Source: Prevotella sp. KH2C16 (GTDB lineage Bacteria; Bacteroidota; Bacteroidia; Bacteroidales; Bacteroidaceae). From it: 64,000 nt of DNA. The notes below the pieces were generated by a model, which was not told where the DNA came from, did not search any database, and saw nothing but the letters and a program-made list of their open reading frames with translations. This document shows positions 8,156-17,011 of the stretch, one piece after another. Every line of letters begins with the position of its first letter. Positions within the stretch are counted from its first letter, which is position 1. The stretch spans positions 1-64,000 of the forward strand of contig NZ_FOOW01000010.1 in the NCBI RefSeq assembly GCF_900113305.1. Direction: 5' to 3'. The translations under genes were made by a program, and so were the position numbers.

Positions 8156-9991
8156 ATGAAATCAAGAATCCTCATCACGCTTTTCGTCAGCCTCCTCGCC
8201 CTCTCCGCGATGGCAAAAGAGGTGGTATGGTTCAATGGTCGCCAAAGTGTCTCCTACCAGTTTCACGGCAAAAAATCGCTGATTATCGACATGGCCCTCG
8301 ACCTCTTCAGCGACGACATGCACCAGCTCACCGGCAAGCGGGCTGAATCCCGTGAAGGAGGAACCATCGAGATCTTCGAGCTCGACAAGCTGAAAGACAA
8401 GGATTTCATCCAGCTGCAGAAGCGGAAGCTCCCCATCGAGCGCATCATCGCCAAGGAAGACGCCTTCTATATCGGATGCCAGGGAGGGAAAATCGTGGTC
8501 GTAGGCAGCAACACTTACGGCACGGCTTACGGCATACTGGAGCTCTCGCGCCTTGCGGGAGTCTCTCCCTGGATAGGATGGAACGACGCCCGCCCTGCGC
8601 GAAAGCACTATCTCGCCCTGAAAAGCGACTTCTACACCGTGCAATGGCCATCGGTCGAGAAGCGCGGTTTCTATGTAGACAACAGCAAGTTCGACCAGCG
8701 AAGCCTCACGGAACTGCTTCTCCGTCTGCGCGGAAACACCCTCCTGCATAAGCCCGCCACGGCAAAAGACGGCACCAAGGTGCTGCAACTGCCCGAGCGC
8801 TGGCTGCCGAGCACGCAGCCCGGATTCATCTATTGCGAGATGCAGCAGGCCTATCGGCACGGCGCGACGCATGAATGGATCATGAGCCTCAACAACCCGA
8901 GGGTGGACGCCTACCAGCTCTCGCTCTTCATGGACATGGCCTGGAACATCAGCCGCATCAACGAATCGAATATCCAGTCGCACTATGGAGAATGGCTTGC
9001 AGACATGTTCGGAGAGCATGCTGCTGCCCGATTGCTACCCGTGATGACCGAATATTACCACCTGGTCGGCATCCGCAAGCCGGAACAGATGAATGTGGAA
9101 TTTGCCGCCGATGCCTTCGGCAATGAGCTCGAACGCTACATCGACAACTACAAGGATGTGGCTTCGGCGCTCACGCCGGTGGAGAAACTCATCCCGGAAC
9201 ACCTGCAGGACGCATACTTCGCAACGATAAAATATCCCGTATATGCCGCCTGGGCCATGGCCACCAAGCAGCTTCAGGCCTTGGAGGCACGGCATATCGG
9301 GCGGCCGGAGTCGTTTCTGCACGACTCGGAAGCACTGCAGTCGGCCGTGCGCAGCTGGAAAGCCCACGGGGAAATCCTGCAGCTCACCGCTTATTATAAC
9401 GACAACTTGGCTCGTGGGAAATGGAAAGGCACGCTCGACATCACCGACAATCCGCTGATTCTCGGCGAGCCGCAGTTCCCGAAAAAGATTACAAAGAAAG
9501 AGATAGAGAAATACGGAAACGCACCGCATGTGCCCTTCAGCATGGATACAGACAATGCCCTGGTAAAGAACGCAGCAGACTACCGCAAGGCTCCCCGGGG
9601 CTCACGAGCCATCCAGATGCTGGGACACAGCATGAAGGCCATTACCGTTCCGCAAGGCGAGAGCCTCTCATTCTCGTTCTATTCGGAGTGGGAAGCCGAC
9701 GCAGTCATCCGGATTGCGGTCATTCCTACATCTGGCGACCACCGTTTCTATGTCAATGTGGATGGGAAAATCTATGACTTTACCGATACGACAGACCCGG
9801 AATCCGCTCAGGGAATTGCCGATGCCGAGCGTGGACAGGCCGTGAGAAACCTCAAGGTGCACCTTACGCGCAATAGCCACAGCATCGATATCCAAGCCGT
9901 AGGGGATGCCGTCGTCGTCGATCAGGTCATGGTCGACTACAATCCTTATCGCATATTCTATATGTTCCCCATAGCTCCGGCCCTGCATTAG
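8156..9991 (+). CDS. GH115-like protein lacking the central catalytic barrel region
   Basis: This 611-residue protein has a signal peptide (MKSRILITLFVSLLALSAMA). The first ~195 residues resemble the N-terminal part of GH115 alpha-glucuronidases (YGTAYGILELSRLAGVSPW, then KRGFYVDNSKFDQRSLTELLLRL-RGN). Later parts also match: HEWIMSLNNPRVDAYQLSLFMDMAWN and the C-terminal Y-rich and beta regions. Between about residues 200 and 222 the chain jumps from the first barrel strand to a short linker, where GH115 enzymes normally carry some 200-300 residues including the active-site acids. The frame is open throughout, so this is a deletion in the lineage, not a frameshift. It may be a binding or scaffold protein. 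The start at 8156 begins the signal peptide and follows the promoter. Confidence 0.7.
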   Translation: MKSRILITLFVSLLALSAMAKEVVWFNGRQSVSYQFHGKKSLIIDMALDLFSDDMHQLTGKRAESREGGTIEIFELDKLKDKDFIQLQKRKLPIERIIAKEDAFYIGCQGGKIVVVGSNTYGTAYGILELSRLAGVSPWIGWNDARPARKHYLALKSDFYTVQWPSVEKRGFYVDNSKFDQRSLTELLLRLRGNTLLHKPATAKDGTKVLQLPERWLPSTQPGFIYCEMQQAYRHGATHEWIMSLNNPRVDAYQLSLFMDMAWNISRINESNIQSHYGEWLADMFGEHAAARLLPVMTEYYHLVGIRKPEQMNVEFAADAFGNELERYIDNYKDVASALTPVEKLIPEHLQDAYFATIKYPVYAAWAMATKQLQALEARHIGRPESFLHDSEALQSAVRSWKAHGEILQLTAYYNDNLARGKWKGTLDITDNPLILGEPQFPKKITKKEIEKYGNAPHVPFSMDTDNALVKNAADYRKAPRGSRAIQMLGHSMKAITVPQGESLSFSFYSEWEADAVIRIAVIPTSGDHRFYVNVDGKIYDFTDTTDPESAQGIADAERGQAVRNLKVHLTRNSHSIDIQAVGDAVVVDQVMVDYNPYRIFYMFPIAPALH

Positions 9992-10009
9992 GCAAGGAAG
10001 CCCAAACCC

Positions 10010-10780
10010 TTACTTTGCGGTCTTCCGGTCAGAACGCTTCTCGCGATGATAGCTGCGATAGTCGTCCAAAGGAATCTCCACCTCCGGCTCCGTGAGCTCT
10101 CCTTGCCTTGGCAAGCGGAATTTCTGGTATCTTATGTTCAGTCCTCTTTCTATCCACATCGACTCATAATAGGTCTGGATGCCCAGAATCTTGCTCGTCT
10201 CCTCGTCAATACCCTCCGTATGATAGAGGTCTTCCGTCCTGAAGAGCAGGGGAAGGTTATTCACATCCACCACATAAGAGGTATAAGTGAAGAGAAAATT
10301 CGAGTCGGTCTTCAGGTGGATGAGGCCTCCGTCGACAAGAAAGTTGCGGTATCGGTTCAGGAAGAACGGGCTCGAAAGGCGCTTACGGGCGTTTTTCATC
10401 TGGGGATCAGAGAATGTAAGCCATATTTCCCGCACCTCGTCCTCCGCAAAAAAGCGGTCTATCATCTCGATATTGGTGCGCAGGAAAGCCACATTCTGCA
10501 GGTTTTCCTCCAACGCCATCTTGGCTCCCGTCCACATACGGGCGCCCTTGATGTCGACTCCTATGAAGTTCATGTCCGGGAAAAGCTTGGCCAAGCCTAC
10601 CGTATATTCCCCCTTTCCGCAGCCCAGTTCGAGGATAATGGGATTCCCGTTCTTGAAGTATTGCTCGCCCCAATGCCCTTTCATGGCAAACGGAACCTTG
10701 CTGACTACAGAAAAGGGAGCCTGGAAGACATTCCTGAATGTCTCCATTTCAGCAAACTTGGCCAACTTTCCTTTGCTCAT
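10010..10780 (-). CDS. trmB: tRNA (guanine-46-N7)-methyltransferase
   Basis: This 256-residue enzyme methylates G46 of tRNA with S-adenosylmethionine. The SAM-binding motif [16 protein letters not shown] lies at about residues 49-64, followed by [13 protein letters not shown] and the TrmB signature [15 protein letters not shown]. The last differs slightly from the proteobacterial FPDPWHKKRH form, as expected in Bacteroidota. The N- and C-termini are slightly extended relative to E. coli TrmB. The stop lies 18 bases from the convergent GH115-like gene. It is probably co-transcribed behind ilvE, whose stop is 6 bases before this start. Confidence 0.93.
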   Translation of the reverse strand: MSKGKLAKFAEMETFRNVFQAPFSVVSKVPFAMKGHWGEQYFKNGNPIILELGCGKGEYTVGLAKLFPDMNFIGVDIKGARMWTGAKMALEENLQNVAFLRTNIEMIDRFFAEDEVREIWLTFSDPQMKNARKRLSSPFFLNRYRNFLVDGGLIHLKTDSNFLFTYTSYVVDVNNLPLLFRTEDLYHTEGIDEETSKILGIQTYYESMWIERGLNIRYQKFRLPRQGELTEPEVEIPLDDYRSYHREKRSDRKTAK

Positions 10781-10786
10781 AAAACA

Positions 10787-11803
10787 CTATTCTACAACTA
10801 CGGTTGTCCATCCATGCTTGTCCTCAAGGGTTCCATACTGAATACCTCGAAGGGTATCATACAGCTTCCGGGACCACGGACCCGGTTCCTCGCCGTATTC
10901 AATATGGGCGCCGGTGTCAAGGTCATCAATGTAAGAAATCGGCGAGATGACCGCCGCCGTGCCGCAGGCACCCGCCTCCTCAAAGGTTGCCAGCTCCTCG
11001 TAAGGTATCTGACGACGCTCCACCTTCATGCCCAAGTCCTCGGCAACCTGCATCAGACTCTTGTTGGTAATGCTTGGAAGAATGGAAGAAGACTTCGGCG
11101 TGATGTATGTGTTGTTCTTGATGCCGAAGAAATTTGCCGCCCCGCACTCGTCCATATACTTCTTTTCCTTCGCGTCGAGATAGAATTCCGACGCATATCC
11201 CTTTGCCGCGGCCAGGTTATGGGCATACAGTGAGGCCGCATAGTTGCCGCCCACCTTGTATTTGCCGGTACCCAACGGAGCCGAACGGTCATAGTTATGG
11301 ACGATGGCGTAAGGGTTACTCTGGAAGCCGCCCTTGAAGTACGGGCCTACGGGAGTTACTAAAATGACAAACATATAGTCGCGAGCGGCATGAACGCCTA
11401 CCTGCGGCGTGATGCCTATCAGCAATGGGCGGATGTACAAGGTGGAACCGCTCTCGTAAGTGGGAACCCACTCCTGGTTGAGCCGAACCACCTTTTTCAC
11501 CATCTCCTCGAACATTTCCGTCGGAAGCTCAGGCATTACGATGTAGCGGCAAGTGCTCTGCAGCCGCTTCGCATTCTCGTCCATGCGGAAGACGCGAATC
11601 TTTCCGTCGGGGCAGCGATAGGCCTTCAGCCCCTCAAAAGCCTCCTGGCCGTAATGCAGACAGGCAGCCGCTATTGATATATTGAATGTATCCTCTGAAC
11701 AGACTTCTATCTCGCCCCACTGGCCGTTGTGGTAATAGCAACGCACATTATAGTCCGTCTTCATATACCCGAACGACAAATTCTCCCAATCGATATTCTT
11801 CAT
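10787..11803 (-). CDS. ilvE: Branched-chain amino acid aminotransferase
   Basis: This 338-residue class IV PLP-dependent aminotransferase interconverts leucine, isoleucine and valine with their 2-oxo acids. The PLP lysine is K183 within GTGKYKVGGNYAAS. Other family landmarks are HYGQEAFEGLKAYR and the ECGAANFFGI segment. The start at 11803 (MKNIDWENLSFGY) matches the family N-terminus; an 18-codon extension upstream would run over the promoter region. It is followed closely by trmB. Its substrates link it to the leucine genes at 53-57 kb. Confidence 0.95.
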   Translation of the reverse strand: MKNIDWENLSFGYMKTDYNVRCYYHNGQWGEIEVCSEDTFNISIAAACLHYGQEAFEGLKAYRCPDGKIRVFRMDENAKRLQSTCRYIVMPELPTEMFEEMVKKVVRLNQEWVPTYESGSTLYIRPLLIGITPQVGVHAARDYMFVILVTPVGPYFKGGFQSNPYAIVHNYDRSAPLGTGKYKVGGNYAASLYAHNLAAAKGYASEFYLDAKEKKYMDECGAANFFGIKNNTYITPKSSSILPSITNKSLMQVAEDLGMKVERRQIPYEELATFEEAGACGTAAVISPISYIDDLDTGAHIEYGEEPGPWSRKLYDTLRGIQYGTLEDKHGWTTVVVE

Positions 11804-11834
11804 TGTTTTCTGATTTAAAAGTGATACTTTGCTA

Positions 11835-11866
11835 CAAAAATACGAATAATTCCACACTTCAGCAAA
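11835..11866 (-). promoter_or_regulatory. Promoter of ilvE-trmB
   Basis: On the minus strand, TTTG at 11866-11863, a 20-base spacer and TATTTTTG at 11842-11835 match the Bacteroidota consensus closely. The ilvE ATG follows about 32 bases downstream, which supports the shorter ilvE start. Confidence 0.7.
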
Positions 11867-11883
11867 TATTCCTCCGAGAAAAC

Positions 11884-12075
11884 TTACTTTTCGTCGAGAG
11901 CTTTCTTGACTTCTGCATCTGTCTTGGTCAGCTTATCCTTACAAAGCTTTATCAGTTTCTGCGCAGTCTTGAGCTTTTCCGTGAGATCGTCGATGTCAAG
12001 CTCGTCGTTCTCCATCTGCTCCACGATTTCCTCAAGTTGCCTGACAGCCTCTTCATATTTGATTTCCTTCGCCAT
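11884..12075 (-). CDS. xseB: Exodeoxyribonuclease VII small subunit
   Basis: This 63-residue protein is the small subunit of ExoVII, several copies of which coat the large subunit and control its single-strand exonuclease activity. It is all helical, with the XseB pattern KYEEAVRQLEEIVEQMENDE followed by LTEKLKTAQKLIKLCKDKL. The length is typical for the family. It starts 5 bases after the xseA stop, giving the usual xseA-xseB pair. Confidence 0.93.
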   Translation of the reverse strand: MAKEIKYEEAVRQLEEIVEQMENDELDIDDLTEKLKTAQKLIKLCKDKLTKTDAEVKKALDEK

Positions 12076-12080
12076 ATCGT

Positions 12081-13376
12081 TTACTTTATGATTGATTTAA
12101 TTGTGCCATTTGCCACCCGCGTCTCTATCTCATAGCCGCTCTTCAAGCTGTCCGCGTCTTTCACGGCGCACCCCTCGTAAAGCGTTATAGAGTATCCACG
12201 CTTCAACATCAGCTGGGGATCCATCAGGCGGAGCTTTTCCTCAAGCAACCTGATTTGCTGCCTCTTTGCCTCCATGAGGCGGCCTACAAGCGCGTTGATA
12301 GCCACTTCGCGTGCGCTGAGCTGCCACCTCTGACTCTCCAACTTGCCCTGAACCCTTGAGGCGAAATCCCTCATGAGGCCGTCCAGGCGCAACTCCTGCC
12401 GTGTCCGGAAAAGGCGGAACAATGCCGGAATTTTCTCTGACAGACGAGACAACCGCATGCGCTCGTATTCCATCCGCCGGCCAACGAGACTCAACAAGGC
12501 TTCCTGCGCCTCCATTATGCGCATATAGACCCTTGAGAGATGGTCGACCAAGAAGGCCGCGGCGGCAGTCGGGGTCTTCACCCGAGTATTCGAAACCATG
12601 TCCAGGACACTCTCGTCGCGCTCATGTCCGATACCCGTTATAATCGGCAGAGGGAAGTTTGCCACATTCTCTGCGAGGCTGAGCGTGTCGAAACCCGACA
12701 TGTCCGCCGTGGCTCCCCCGCCCCTTATGATTACCACGACATCATAGTCGTCAAGTCTTTCATTGATGGCATTGAGGGCGGAAATCACGCTCTGCTCCAC
12801 CTGCTCGCCCTGCATGATGGCAGGGAAAAGCGTGGGATGGAATACGAGGCCATACTCGTTGTTATCCAACTGATTGCAGAAATCGCCATAGCCAGCCGCC
12901 GTCTCGCTCGATATCACGGCTATCCGCTGGGCAAAAAGGGGGATTGCCAGTTCCTTTTGCAACTCAAACACTCCTTCTTCCTGCAACTGCCGGATAATTT
13001 CCTGACGCTTCCGAGCCATGTCGCCAAGCGTGAATGTCGGGTCGATATCCGATATATTATACGAGAATCCGAATGCCTCGTGGAAGGTGGCCTTTACTTT
13101 CAGCAAGACCTTCAGGCCGGCATGCAGCGACTGGCCGGTTACGCTCTCAAAGTGGGCACGCACATACATCCACCTCGCTTTCCAGCAGATGGCCCGTGCC
13201 CGGGCTATCGGCGTCTTGCTGGACTCGTCCTTCTGCACAAGCTCCATGTAGCAATGTCCCCTGTCGTTGACTTCCGAGAGTTCTGCCTCTACCCAATATT
13301 CATCGGGCATGGAAACCTCTATCGTCTCGCGGACGAGTTCGTTGAGTTCGTAAAGAGTCAGGGTATGCTGCGCCAT
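12081..13376 (-). CDS. xseA: Exodeoxyribonuclease VII large subunit
   Basis: This 431-residue subunit has an N-terminal OB-fold (tRNA_anti type, about 1-110), a catalytic region with VIIRGGGATADMSGFD and PIITGIGHERDESVLD, and a helical C-terminal arm. The arm binds XseB. The complex degrades single-stranded DNA to oligonucleotides and takes part in repair and in trimming of damaged ends. The length is normal. It lies 6 bases after the stop of the upstream protease gene and 5 bases before xseB, so the three may be co-transcribed from the protease promoter. Confidence 0.95.
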   Translation of the reverse strand: MAQHTLTLYELNELVRETIEVSMPDEYWVEAELSEVNDRGHCYMELVQKDESSKTPIARARAICWKARWMYVRAHFESVTGQSLHAGLKVLLKVKATFHEAFGFSYNISDIDPTFTLGDMARKRQEIIRQLQEEGVFELQKELAIPLFAQRIAVISSETAAGYGDFCNQLDNNEYGLVFHPTLFPAIMQGEQVEQSVISALNAINERLDDYDVVVIIRGGGATADMSGFDTLSLAENVANFPLPIITGIGHERDESVLDMVSNTRVKTPTAAAAFLVDHLSRVYMRIMEAQEALLSLVGRRMEYERMRLSRLSEKIPALFRLFRTRQELRLDGLMRDFASRVQGKLESQRWQLSAREVAINALVGRLMEAKRQQIRLLEEKLRLMDPQLMLKRGYSITLYEGCAVKDADSLKSGYEIETRVANGTIKSIIK

Positions 13377-13382
13377 ATAAGT

Positions 13383-14756
13383 TTATTTTCCCATCTGATA
13401 GGCCTTCCAGAAATCCGGGATTCCATATCCGAACACATTGTCGGGAGTGCCGGCGCGGTCGCCGCTTGCCCTTACCAGTTCGATGATTTCCCTTGCTGTC
13501 TTTCCGGGAAGCGCCTGCCACAGGCAGGCAACCATACCGCAACAGATCGGGGAGGCAAAGGATGTCCCGTTCGCAGTCGTGTTAACGCCCCGCCCACTGA
13601 ACACCCGGGCCGCCCCGCCAAGGGCCATCACATCGGGCTTGACCCGCCCGTCCTGCGACGGACCGAGGGAGCTGAAGTTGGTATTGACGCCCCGCGCATC
13701 GACGGCACCCACAGTCAGGACATCCTCCGCATCACCGGGAGGCGTGATTTTCTTCCACGGTTCGTCGCCGGAATTTCCCGCACTGCACACCAGGAGCATG
13801 CCTTTTCCGGCAAGCATAGATGCCGCCCGGGAAATAAAAGTAGTTCTGCCGTCAAGCTCGGCATACCTGAAATTGGTGCTCTTATCATCAAACTGGGCAT
13901 AGCCCAGCGAGCTGTTGAGCACATCCACGCCCAGGCTGTCGGCATATTCAGCGGCCATCGCCCAGCTGTCTTCTTCCGAGAGGCTCTCCGTGGGACCATA
14001 TTCCGAGCGCAAGAGCACATAGTGAGCCCCCGGAGCCGTGCCCACATAGCGGAACGAGTCGATAACTGCCATGCAGGAAAGCACCATCGTGCCGTGGTCA
14101 AGCAGCTGGTAAATGTCCGACTTATAAGGATATACGAAGTCGCGCGTAGATTCAACCATGACCCTCTTGAATGCCGGGATGATGTCCGCATTCATGTAGC
14201 CGCCGTCGATAACGCCTATGAGCATGCCCTCTCCACGAAAGCCTGCTTCATGCAGCCTGCGGCCGTTGAGCTGCTCTATCTGCCTCGCCGCGCTGCCGTA
14301 AAGCTGCCCGGGAATGATTGCCGTGGTATCGCTCTTCAAAGGAAAGACCCTCTGCCGGGAGATGGAGTCGGGCGAATGGAATACGCATTTCACGCCCGTT
14401 ACGAACGGGAAAGCTGCCAATCCACCGGCATGCAGCGAATCCGTGAGCTTCACCAAGGCCGTATTGTTCCATTTGCTCCCGCCGACGACCTCGAATCCTG
14501 CCGACTTCAGCTCGTCAAGATATTTCTGAGACAAAGGCAAGTCAGTGGAGTCCACCTTCAACCCCTGCCTCTCACGCCGCTGCAACGACCGCTCCGAGAG
14601 GAACTTCCCGGGACGCCTGAGGGAGTATTTCGTGCCCTTCTTGTCTTTCAGCTGTACACGGAAAAGCCAGGTCTTACCGCCCGGAAAGGCAATTTTCTGT
14701 GCCTGCGTGAGGTTACAGAACAACAAAAGCACCAGTATATAGAGTATTTTCTTCAT
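13383..14756 (-). CDS. Exported S8 (subtilisin-like) serine peptidase
   Basis: This 457-residue protein has a signal peptide (ILYILVLLLFCNLTQAQ), a propeptide-like N-terminal region to about residue 165 and a subtilase domain. The catalytic triad is visible as D184 (LIGVIDGGYM), H221 (LDHGTMVLSC) and S399 (GTSFASPICC), with the oxyanion asparagine in SAGNSG (N328). It ends soon after the catalytic domain without a recognisable type IX C-terminal sorting domain, so it is probably periplasmic or released another way. I chose the start at 14756 because it begins the signal peptide; a 9-codon longer start would run closer to the promoter. Confidence 0.9.
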   Translation of the reverse strand: MKKILYILVLLLFCNLTQAQKIAFPGGKTWLFRVQLKDKKGTKYSLRRPGKFLSERSLQRRERQGLKVDSTDLPLSQKYLDELKSAGFEVVGGSKWNNTALVKLTDSLHAGGLAAFPFVTGVKCVFHSPDSISRQRVFPLKSDTTAIIPGQLYGSAARQIEQLNGRRLHEAGFRGEGMLIGVIDGGYMNADIIPAFKRVMVESTRDFVYPYKSDIYQLLDHGTMVLSCMAVIDSFRYVGTAPGAHYVLLRSEYGPTESLSEEDSWAMAAEYADSLGVDVLNSSLGYAQFDDKSTNFRYAELDGRTTFISRAASMLAGKGMLLVCSAGNSGDEPWKKITPPGDAEDVLTVGAVDARGVNTNFSSLGPSQDGRVKPDVMALGGAARVFSGRGVNTTANGTSFASPICCGMVACLWQALPGKTAREIIELVRASGDRAGTPDNVFGYGIPDFWKAYQMGK

Positions 14757-14780
14757 GATCTTGATTCCTAAACCATATTG

Positions 14781-14812
14781 CAAAAGTAGTGCTATTTTCG
14801 CTAAGTACCAAA
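14781..14812 (-). promoter_or_regulatory. Promoter of the S8 peptidase gene
   Basis: TTTG at 14812-14809, a 20-base spacer and TACTTTTG at 14788-14781 (minus strand) match the consensus. The ATG at 14756 follows about 25 bases later. Confidence 0.7.
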
Positions 14813-14829
14813 TTTTACACCTTATTTAT

Positions 14830-14860
14830 ATTGTAGTCTCTTACTTTTTTGCTATCTTTG
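14830..14860 (+). promoter_or_regulatory. Promoter of the MATE exporter gene
   Basis: ATTG at 14830-14833, a 19-base spacer and TATCTTTG at 14853-14860 precede the ATG at 14881. It is divergent from the peptidase promoter, with no overlap. Confidence 0.65.
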
Positions 14861-14880
14861 CATTCTGTAAAACCAAGCCA

Positions 14881-16266
14881 ATGGACAACAAGAAAGCGAC
14901 GCTGGAACTGGGCAGCAAGCCTGTCGGACAACTGCTGTGGCAGTATGCCCTTCCGGCCATCATTGCCATGACCGCCTCTTCCCTGTACAATATCATCGAC
15001 AGAATCTTCATCGGGCAGGTGGTAGGGCCGCTGGCCATCTCGGGGCTTGCCATCACCTTTCCCTTCATGAACCTCTCCGGAGCCTTCGGGGCGGCCGTGG
15101 GCGTGGGAGCCTCGACGGCCATTTCCGTGAAGTTAGGCCAGAAAGACTACGATACGGCGGAGAATCTGCTGGGCAACACGGTAACCCTGAACCTCATCAT
15201 CGGCTTTCTCTTCGCCGTCGTCTGCCTGGTATTCCTCGACCCCATCCTGCGTTTCTTCGGAGCGAGCGACGCCACCCTGCCCTATGCCCGCGACTTCATG
15301 CAGGTGATTCTGGCAGGAAACATCATCACGCACATGTATTTTGGCATGAACGCCGTGCTCCGCGCGGCTTCCAAACCCAGGCAGGCCATGTATGCCACGA
15401 TATTCACCGTGGCGATGAACATCCTGCTCGACATCGTCTTCATATGGTGGTGGCACTGGGGAATCCGCGGCGCGGCCTTCGCCACCATGCTCTCGCAGAC
15501 CCTCGCACTGGTATATCAGATGAGGCTCTTCTCCGACAAAAAAGAGCTTCTGCACCTGAAAAAGGGCATCTACAGGCTGAAGGCCGACCTTGTGAAGAAC
15601 ATCGTCGGCATCGGCATCTCCCCGTTCCTGATGAACGCCTGTGCCTGTATCATCGTCATCTTCATGAACAACCAGCTTGTCAGCTATGGCGGCGACCTGA
15701 GCGTGGGAGCCTATGGCATCTCAAACGGAGTGGCCACGGTATTCATTATGTTCGTCATCGGGCTGAACCAGGGCATGCAGCCTATCGCCGGATACAACTA
15801 CGGGAGCCTGCAGTTCGACCGCCTGATGCATGTGCTGAAGCTGGCCATCCTCGCGGCAACCGTCATCATGACCACGGGCTGGGCCATCGGGATGCTCATC
15901 CCGGGTCTGCTCGCGCGCATGTTCACCACCGACGCCACGCTCATCGGGATGTCCGTCAAGGCCATCCGCATCAATATGCTCCTCTTCCCGATCATCGGTT
16001 ACCAGATGGTGGTTACCAACTTTTTCCAATGCATAGGGAAAGTGAAAATCAGCATTTTCCTCTCTCTTTCCAGACAGTTGCTTTTCCTCCTGCCCTGCCT
16101 GCTGATACTTCCCCGCTTCTGGGATATTGACGGCGTATGGTATTCCCTGCCCGTTTCAGACGCCACGGCATCGGTGGTGGCTCTCGCGATTATGATTATC
16201 TATATGAGAAAATTCAATAAACAACATAAAGAAATGCAAGATGGAGCAGCAGAAAATCATCATTAA
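14881..16266 (+). CDS. MATE-family multidrug/cation antiporter
   Basis: This 461-residue inner-membrane protein has about 12 hydrophobic segments in two homologous halves. MATE landmarks are PAIIAMTASSLYNIIDRIFIG near the N-terminus and NQGMQPIAGYNYG in the second half. It would export cationic or aromatic compounds in exchange for sodium or protons; the substrate is not deducible. The long upstream extension of the frame is not used: the start at 14881 (MDNKKATLELGSKPVGQLLW) fits the family and follows the -7 box by 20 bases. Its 3' end overlaps the cytidylate-kinase-like gene by 26 bases. Confidence 0.93.
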   Translation: MDNKKATLELGSKPVGQLLWQYALPAIIAMTASSLYNIIDRIFIGQVVGPLAISGLAITFPFMNLSGAFGAAVGVGASTAISVKLGQKDYDTAENLLGNTVTLNLIIGFLFAVVCLVFLDPILRFFGASDATLPYARDFMQVILAGNIITHMYFGMNAVLRAASKPRQAMYATIFTVAMNILLDIVFIWWWHWGIRGAAFATMLSQTLALVYQMRLFSDKKELLHLKKGIYRLKADLVKNIVGIGISPFLMNACACIIVIFMNNQLVSYGGDLSVGAYGISNGVATVFIMFVIGLNQGMQPIAGYNYGSLQFDRLMHVLKLAILAATVIMTTGWAIGMLIPGLLARMFTTDATLIGMSVKAIRINMLLFPIIGYQMVVTNFFQCIGKVKISIFLSLSRQLLFLLPCLLILPRFWDIDGVWYSLPVSDATASVVALAIMIIYMRKFNKQHKEMQDGAAENHH

Positions 16267-16879
16267 CATCGGCCGGCAGATAGGCAGCGGCGGATGCACC
16301 ATCGCCCAGATGCTGGCCAAGGAGTTCGGCGCGAAGCTATACGACAAGGAAATCCTGAACCTTGCCGCCAAGGAGAGCGGCTTCTCCGAGAAGTTCTTCG
16401 AGCAGAACGATGAAAGGAAAGGCTTCGCGAAGTCGCTCTTCCACATCCATGTACCCCTGCTCGGAGAAGGCAATTTCTATAAGAACGACTTCTCGCAGGA
16501 GAGCCTCTACCAGTTTCAGAGCAATGCCATCAAGAAGGCGGCAGCCGAGGGAAACTGCGTCTTCGTGGGCCGCACGGCCGACTATGTGCTGCGCGACAAC
16601 CCCGACAAGGTCGACATCTTCATCACGGCCGACATGGACGACCGCATCCGGAGGGTGGCCGAGCGCCACCAGTTCACGGAAGAAAGGGCCCGGAGACATA
16701 TCGTGGACGGCGAAAGCAGTCGTTCCTCCTACTACAACTACTATACCGGGAAGCGTTGGGGAAGCAGCGAGAGCTACGACCTCTGCGTCAATTCGAGCGT
16801 GTTGGGCATAGAAGCTACCGGGAAGTTTATCGCCGACTTCATCAGGAAAAAGTTTTACAGCGAAAGTGATATGCCGTAA
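16241..16879 (+). CDS. Cytidylate kinase-like protein
   Basis: This 212-residue P-loop protein belongs to the Cytidylate_kin2 group. It opens with INIGRQIGSGGCTIAQMLA, where GRQIGSGG is the nucleotide-binding loop, followed by LYDKEILNLAAKESG. A central FVGRTADYVLRDNP segment and an arginine-rich lid (RIRRVAERHQFTEERARRHI) follow. The family resembles CMP kinase but its members are usually distinct from the essential cmk, so nucleotide specificity is uncertain. Translation is probably coupled to the MATE gene through the 26-base overlap. A palindromic array follows its stop. Confidence 0.85.
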   Translation: MEQQKIIINIGRQIGSGGCTIAQMLAKEFGAKLYDKEILNLAAKESGFSEKFFEQNDERKGFAKSLFHIHVPLLGEGNFYKNDFSQESLYQFQSNAIKKAAAEGNCVFVGRTADYVLRDNPDKVDIFITADMDDRIRRVAERHQFTEERARRHIVDGESSRSSYYNYYTGKRWGSSESYDLCVNSSVLGIEATGKFIADFIRKKFYSESDMP

Positions 16880-16910
16880 ACAGGAGAGTAAAAAGCCGTC
16901 AGAAGGCGGG

Positions 16911-16971
16911 CTTTTAGCCGTTAGAAGGCAACCTTTTAACGGCTAAAAGGAAAGCAAAAGGCGGCCTTTTG
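16911..16971. repeat. 22-bp-period palindromic array, type B, three units
   Basis: Three 17-bp units start at 16911, 16933 and 16955, exactly 22 bases apart: CTTTTA-GCCGT-TAGAAG, CTTTTA-ACGGC-TAAAAG and CAAAAG-GCGGC-CTTTTG. The last two are perfect 6-bp inverted repeats round a 5-bp core. Units one and two can also pair with each other over 12 bases (16911-16922 with 16938-16949). The array lies between two co-directional genes and could terminate transcription after the kinase-like gene. Confidence 0.8.
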
Positions 16972-17011
16972 AAATACGGCTCATAACCAACTGGATATCA
17001 AGAGATTAGAA

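Noticed and set aside
12540..14771. A 743-codon open frame on the plus strand opposite xseA and the S8 peptidase
   Set aside because: It is antisense to two well-supported genes, has no recognisable domain and a shadow composition rich in R, H, G and P; long antisense frames are expected at this G+C content.
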